Shown here piece by piece: positions 6,102-8,454 of a stretch of 8,454 nt of DNA. Source of the stretch: Pyrinomonadaceae bacterium (GTDB taxonomy: Bacteria > Acidobacteriota > Blastocatellia > Pyrinomonadales > Pyrinomonadaceae); NCBI GenBank assembly GCA_013813825.1, contig JACCRA010000031.1:1-8454 (forward strand). The letters are read 5' to 3'. Made by a program: the position numbers and the translations under genes. The notes beneath the pieces were generated by a model. That model was not told the origin of the DNA and made no database searches. It was given only the letters and a program-made list of their open reading frames with translations. Positions within the stretch are counted from its first letter, which is position 1. Each line of letters begins with the position of its first letter.

Positions 6102-7748
6102 TTACTGCAAGCCTTTAATGCGAAGGACGAAGCCGGAGAAGAACTTCAGATGATCCGGCCCCCGACCGGCGTTCACGTCCACGCCGAAGATCGGGGCCAG
6201 CGTGCGTTGCCCGCCGAAGTCGAGATTCAGCCCGCTCGGAACGATCCGCAGGTGGCCGACAAAGCGATGCTTGGTGTTGTGGCCGGTGTAGAGTCCGTCC
6301 AGTGCTTCGTAATTGCCGTAACCGATCATGCTCTGTAAGTAAAGCTTGTTGGTGTAGAGGCGAATGCTCGACTGCGCGCCGAACTCGAAAAACTTCTTGA
6401 TGTCGTTGTCGGACGCGGCTTGTTCGCCGGCGTCAATGATGGGGCCGTCGGTCGCGCCGGCCTGTCCCTGATCTTCAGTCTTAACCGTCTCGCCCTCCAA
6501 CTCATTCTTGCTCAGCACCGCCGACGCCCCGAAGGTAGCGTAGGGCCCGATGCTGAACCAGCGCGCGAAATTCGGAAAGTCGTATTGCAGCGTCATGTCC
6601 ACGTCGAAGCTTTTGCGCGAGGCGATGAAAGGCGCGAAATCCAACGAGTTGGTCATGCCGCCGCCGTTGCTCATTCCTTCCTTCGGAGTGGCGGCGCGCG
6701 GCGCGCTCTGAAAGACGCCCTTGAATAACAAGCTGTACTGCCCCGCGCCGTACAGCATATTGCGGAAGAAATTATCACGCCCGTACTTAGGCCGACGGAT
6801 GATCGGCACGTTGTCTCTGGTCAGGACTAACTTCGGCTCGAACAGTTGCGGTTTCTCAATGCTACTGCCAGTGTTTGCGGGCTCAAGCGAGACGACAACG
6901 GCGCGCGCGCCGCAATCATCCGGCCACGGTGGCGAGGCTGTCTTAGCCTCTTTCGTCTCGATCAAGCGGTTTTGCTGATCAATGGGGAAACCGAGTGCGT
7001 CAACGCTAAACTCGTTATCTGTTTTCGCTCTCAGGTAATTCCCGTTCTCATCAACCAAACAGAAGCGCCGCGTCAGATTTTTCTTGCCGAAGCGATAGCC
7101 GGCGACGAAGCCGAAGAAGGGATCGACCTGCTGAAATTCCTGCCCCTGTTGCGAGATGACCGAGCCACCGATGAGGTAGCCGACCGGCGCGCCCTCTTCT
7201 AACGGCACGCGCTGGCTGATCTCTGAAACCATCACGGCGGGCCGGGTTGGCGAGTAAGCGGTGTCTTCTTCGCCGACGCGCTTTTGCCGCGCGCTGACTT
7301 CATCGCCGCCCTTCAGCTCTTGGTTGGCGCGTAGGTAGTAGCTGAAGTTGCCGTCGCCGTCGGCGCGCACGGGATCGCCGAACGGATCGTTATTTTTGAC
7401 GATCTGCACGAGCGCATCTTTTTCACCTCTGCCGCTTACTTTGGGGTCTCCTTCCTCGACCGGATTGAGATAGACGGGCATCTCCAGTTTCGACTCTTTC
7501 TTAGCCGCCGCTGCTTCACCGACCCACACGAGTTTGGCCGTCTCCGCCGCCGCGCTCTTGTCCGTCACGGTGATCGTGTTTTTGCCTTTCGCCAGCGCGA
7601 TCTCTTCGGTGCGCTCGCTCTGGCCGCGCTTTAACTCGACGGTCAGCGGTTTGCCGATGGGCTGGTTCTGTTCGTCCGTCACCGTCACTTCAAAGGGGCC
7701 GGCGACAATGTCACATCGCACCGCCGGCGGGTAGGAAGTCAATTTCAA
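6102..7748 (-). CDS. Hypothetical surface protein: Ig-like modules plus probable outer-membrane beta-barrel; 5' end uncertain
   Basis: A protein of 548 residues from TTG 7748, with no good ribosome binding site. I do not recognise the family by name. Two beta-sandwich-like modules occur near residues 15-75 (FEVTVTDEQNQPIGKPLTVE) and 100-155 (KVSGRGEKDALVQIV, then DGNFSYYLRA), typical of bacterial Ig-like or adhesin repeats. From about 190 to the end, alternating short strands rich in Gly and aromatic residues look like an outer-membrane barrel, for example FFGFVAGYRFGKK (211-223), WFSIGPYATFGASAVL (397-412) and LYLQSMIGYGNYEAL (469-483). There is no signal peptide, which a barrel would need. 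The frame continues upstream as VAVFSTIPLAIQFRDQPSRP to a TAG at 7812-7814. The true start may be lost or shifted. It is followed 111 bp later by the patatin-like gene on the same strand. Confidence 0.65.
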   Translation of the reverse strand: MKLTSYPPAVRCDIVAGPFEVTVTDEQNQPIGKPLTVELKRGQSERTEEIALAKGKNTITVTDKSAAAETAKLVWVGEAAAAKKESKLEMPVYLNPVEEGDPKVSGRGEKDALVQIVKNNDPFGDPVRADGDGNFSYYLRANQELKGGDEVSARQKRVGEEDTAYSPTRPAVMVSEISQRVPLEEGAPVGYLIGGSVISQQGQEFQQVDPFFGFVAGYRFGKKNLTRRFCLVDENGNYLRAKTDNEFSVDALGFPIDQQNRLIETKEAKTASPPWPDDCGARAVVVSLEPANTGSSIEKPQLFEPKLVLTRDNVPIIRRPKYGRDNFFRNMLYGAGQYSLLFKGVFQSAPRAATPKEGMSNGGGMTNSLDFAPFIASRKSFDVDMTLQYDFPNFARWFSIGPYATFGASAVLSKNELEGETVKTEDQGQAGATDGPIIDAGEQAASDNDIKKFFEFGAQSSIRLYTNKLYLQSMIGYGNYEALDGLYTGHNTKHRFVGHLRIVPSGLNLDFGGQRTLAPIFGVDVNAGRGPDHLKFFSGFVLRIKGLQ

Positions 7749-7843
7749 ATTCGGCCGGGACGGCTGATCTCTAAACTGAATTGCTAAAGGAATAGTGCTG
7801 AATACTGCTACCTAATCGTTATGCGGGTTTGAGGCAAAATGTT

Positions 7844-7936
7844 TCATGAGGCAGCCTGCAAATAGATCAGGAAGGTGGTCTTTGGATTCAAATTGACTTG
7901 ATTACCTGCCGGCGACGATGTTTGCCGCCGCTTCAT
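7844..7936 (-). CDS. Possible 30-residue leaderless small ORF
   Basis: ATG 7936 to TGA 7844-7846 encodes a peptide beginning MKRRQTSSPAGNQVNLNPK and ending TTFLIYLQAAS. There is no ribosome binding site. Its ATG lies 7 nt after a near-consensus minus-strand -10 box, where transcription would begin, so translation could be leaderless. Its TGA overlaps another ATG (ATGA) in the frame of the barrel gene, and that frame reaches TAG after 11 codons. It may be a leader peptide, a remnant of the original barrel N-terminus, or chance. I do not recognise the peptide. Confidence 0.2.
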   Translation of the reverse strand: MKRRQTSSPAGNQVNLNPKTTFLIYLQAAS

Positions 7937-7951
7937 AGCGGTCGTTATAAT
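7922..7951 (+). promoter_or_regulatory. Sigma70-like promoter for bshC
   Basis: TTGCCG at 7922-7927 (4 of 6 consensus positions) lies 18 nt before a perfect TATAAT at 7946-7951. Transcription would start near 7958 and leave a leader of about 130 nt before the bshC start. Confidence 0.5.
7928..7941. repeat. Short inverted repeat in the promoter spacer (possible operator)
   Basis: CCGCT-TCAT-AGCGG is a perfect 5-bp inverted repeat with a 4-nt centre. It lies between the -35 and -10 boxes of the plus promoter and over the presumed start point of the minus promoter. A regulator bound there could block both directions, but such a short palindrome can arise by chance. Confidence 0.3.
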
Positions 7952-7971
7952 GCGTCGGCCTGAGATTTCAA
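7944..7971 (-). promoter_or_regulatory. Sigma70-like promoter for the leftward barrel/patatin cluster
   Basis: On the minus strand, TTGAAA (7971-7966, 5 of 6 positions) is followed after 16 nt by TATAAC (7949-7944, 5 of 6 positions). Transcription would begin at about 7937, next to the ATG at 7936. The -10 box shares bases 7946-7949 with the -10 box of the plus promoter. Confidence 0.5.
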
Positions 7972-8075
7972 GTGAGGTGATCGCCGGCGGGGGCGCACGC
8001 CTTGTCAGCCGGACGGAAACTATGAGACGCGCGCGGACGTAGGAACTGTCAACTATTCTTCAAACCGACACAGCC

Positions 8076-8079
8076 GGAG
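8076..8079 (+). promoter_or_regulatory. Ribosome binding site of bshC (TTG start)
   Basis: GGAG stands 7 nt before TTG 8087. There is no ATG in this frame close upstream, so TTG with this site is the best start. Confidence 0.5.
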
Positions 8080-8086
8080 CAGCGCA

Positions 8087-8454
8087 TTGAGTACCACTGA
8101 GACCGCTTGTTACAGCACGCCCCAAGAGGCCGGACTGCGAATCGAAACGCTTTCTTTCGAGCGCATCCCGCATCAATCGCGTTTGTTCCTCGATTACCTG
8201 CGCGACCCCGTGGCGCTCGGCCGCTACTACCCTTCAGCCGTCCGCTTGCATCACGAACTGGCCGCGCGCGCGCCGGAAGTGCTGGCCGCGCACCAGACGG
8301 ATCGGACGCATTTGTGCGACGCGCTCGAAGCGATGAACCGCGCGTGGGGCGCGGGCGCGGAAACGATTGCGAACTTCACGCGGCTTCGCTCGCCGCGCGC
8401 GGTCGCCGTCGTGTCTGGCCAACAGGTCGTCTTATTCACGGGGACGCTCTACAC
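8087..8454 (+). CDS. bshC: Bacillithiol biosynthesis cysteine-adding enzyme BshC, N-terminal part (3'-truncated)
   Basis: 122 complete codons are visible from a TTG start, and the frame stays open to the window end. Three family features appear in order: an N-terminal LDYLRDPVALGRYYP (about residues 35-49), an alpha-helical stretch, and the hallmark AVVSGQQVVLFTGTLY (107-122). The last corresponds to the VVTGQQxGLFTGPLYT signature I recall for BshC. BshC is cytoplasmic and adds cysteine to glucosaminyl-malate, the final step of bacillithiol synthesis; full members have about 530-550 residues, so roughly three quarters is missing. Two positions differ from the usual signature (V115 for Gly, T120 for Pro). 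The gene is transcribed away from the barrel/patatin cluster, probably from the TATAAT promoter at 7946-7951. The first 15 or so residues are poorly conserved, so the exact start is less sure than the identity. Confidence 0.88.
   Translation, partial: MSTTETACYSTPQEAGLRIETLSFERIPHQSRLFLDYLRDPVALGRYYPSAVRLHHELAARAPEVLAAHQTDRTHLCDALEAMNRAWGAGAETIANFTRLRSPRAVAVVSGQQVVLFTGTLY

Larger units (their letters stand above)
7749..8086. other. Divergent intergenic region, 338 bp
   Basis: This gap lies between the recognisable parts of the barrel gene (leftward) and bshC (rightward). It holds two opposed sigma70-like promoters overlapping around 7944-7951, a short inverted repeat at 7928-7941, a possible 30-codon minus-strand ORF and an untranslated leader of about 130 nt before bshC. 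In that leader I see only a weak 5-bp stem (7984-7988 with 8008-8012) and no riboswitch or RNA gene that I recognise. Confidence 0.6.

Noticed and set aside
5886..6338. Plus-strand ORF spanning the gap between barrel and patatin-like genes
   Set aside because: It is antisense to both genes, has no recognisable domain and no clear ribosome binding site.
8022..8042. Six-codon mini-ORF (MRRART) upstream of bshC
   Set aside because: It has only a weak purine stretch before it and is too short to separate from chance.
1..8454. CRISPR arrays, tRNA or rRNA genes, insertion sequences
   Set aside because: I saw no regularly spaced repeats, no tRNA-like cloverleaf or rRNA signature, and no transposase motif or terminal inverted repeats.

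Overview
The window is GC-rich bacterial DNA, densely coding on both strands. Three of its seven main genes appear to start at TTG. A bacillithiol synthesis gene (bshC) and a YpdA-type bacillithiol disulfide reductase homologue suggest a lineage that makes bacillithiol-type thiols. With the high GC content and the SxtI/SxtJ/SxtK-like trio, I favour an acidobacterium, possibly Blastocatellia-like. That is inference without a database search; Deinococcota and other bacillithiol users are not excluded.

Layout. (1) 1-1213, plus strand: the 3' end of an O-carbamoyltransferase gene, an overlapping SxtJ-like membrane protein gene, and a 52-residue DUF5989/SxtK-like membrane peptide gene. This looks like one operon for carbamoylating a secondary metabolite or surface polysaccharide. 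(2) 1214-1318: a short convergent intergenic region with a 14-bp AT-rich tandem repeat. (3) 1319-7748, minus strand, in transcription order: a large surface-type protein with Ig-like modules and a probable beta-barrel; a 1060-residue patatin-like phospholipase whose catalytic domain is interrupted by about ten membrane helices; a 142-residue low-complexity protein translationally coupled to it; and a YpdA-like flavoprotein. (4) 7749-8086: a divergent regulatory region with two back-to-back sigma70-like promoters sharing a TTATAA core. (5) 8087-8454, plus strand: the start of bshC, cut by the window end.

How the genes may work together. BshC adds cysteine in the last step of bacillithiol synthesis and YpdA-type enzymes reduce oxidised bacillithiol, so the minus-strand cluster is flanked by thiol-redox genes. 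The Ig/barrel protein and the membrane patatin are adjacent and co-oriented, which suggests a cell-envelope or lipid function, but nothing in the sequence fixes their substrate.

Most notable points: the patatin catalytic motifs split by a membrane block; the missing active-site cysteine position in the YpdA-like protein; the missing export signal and in-frame stop at the front of the barrel gene; the symmetric divergent promoter with a possible leaderless small ORF; and the 52-residue gene, which is easily missed.
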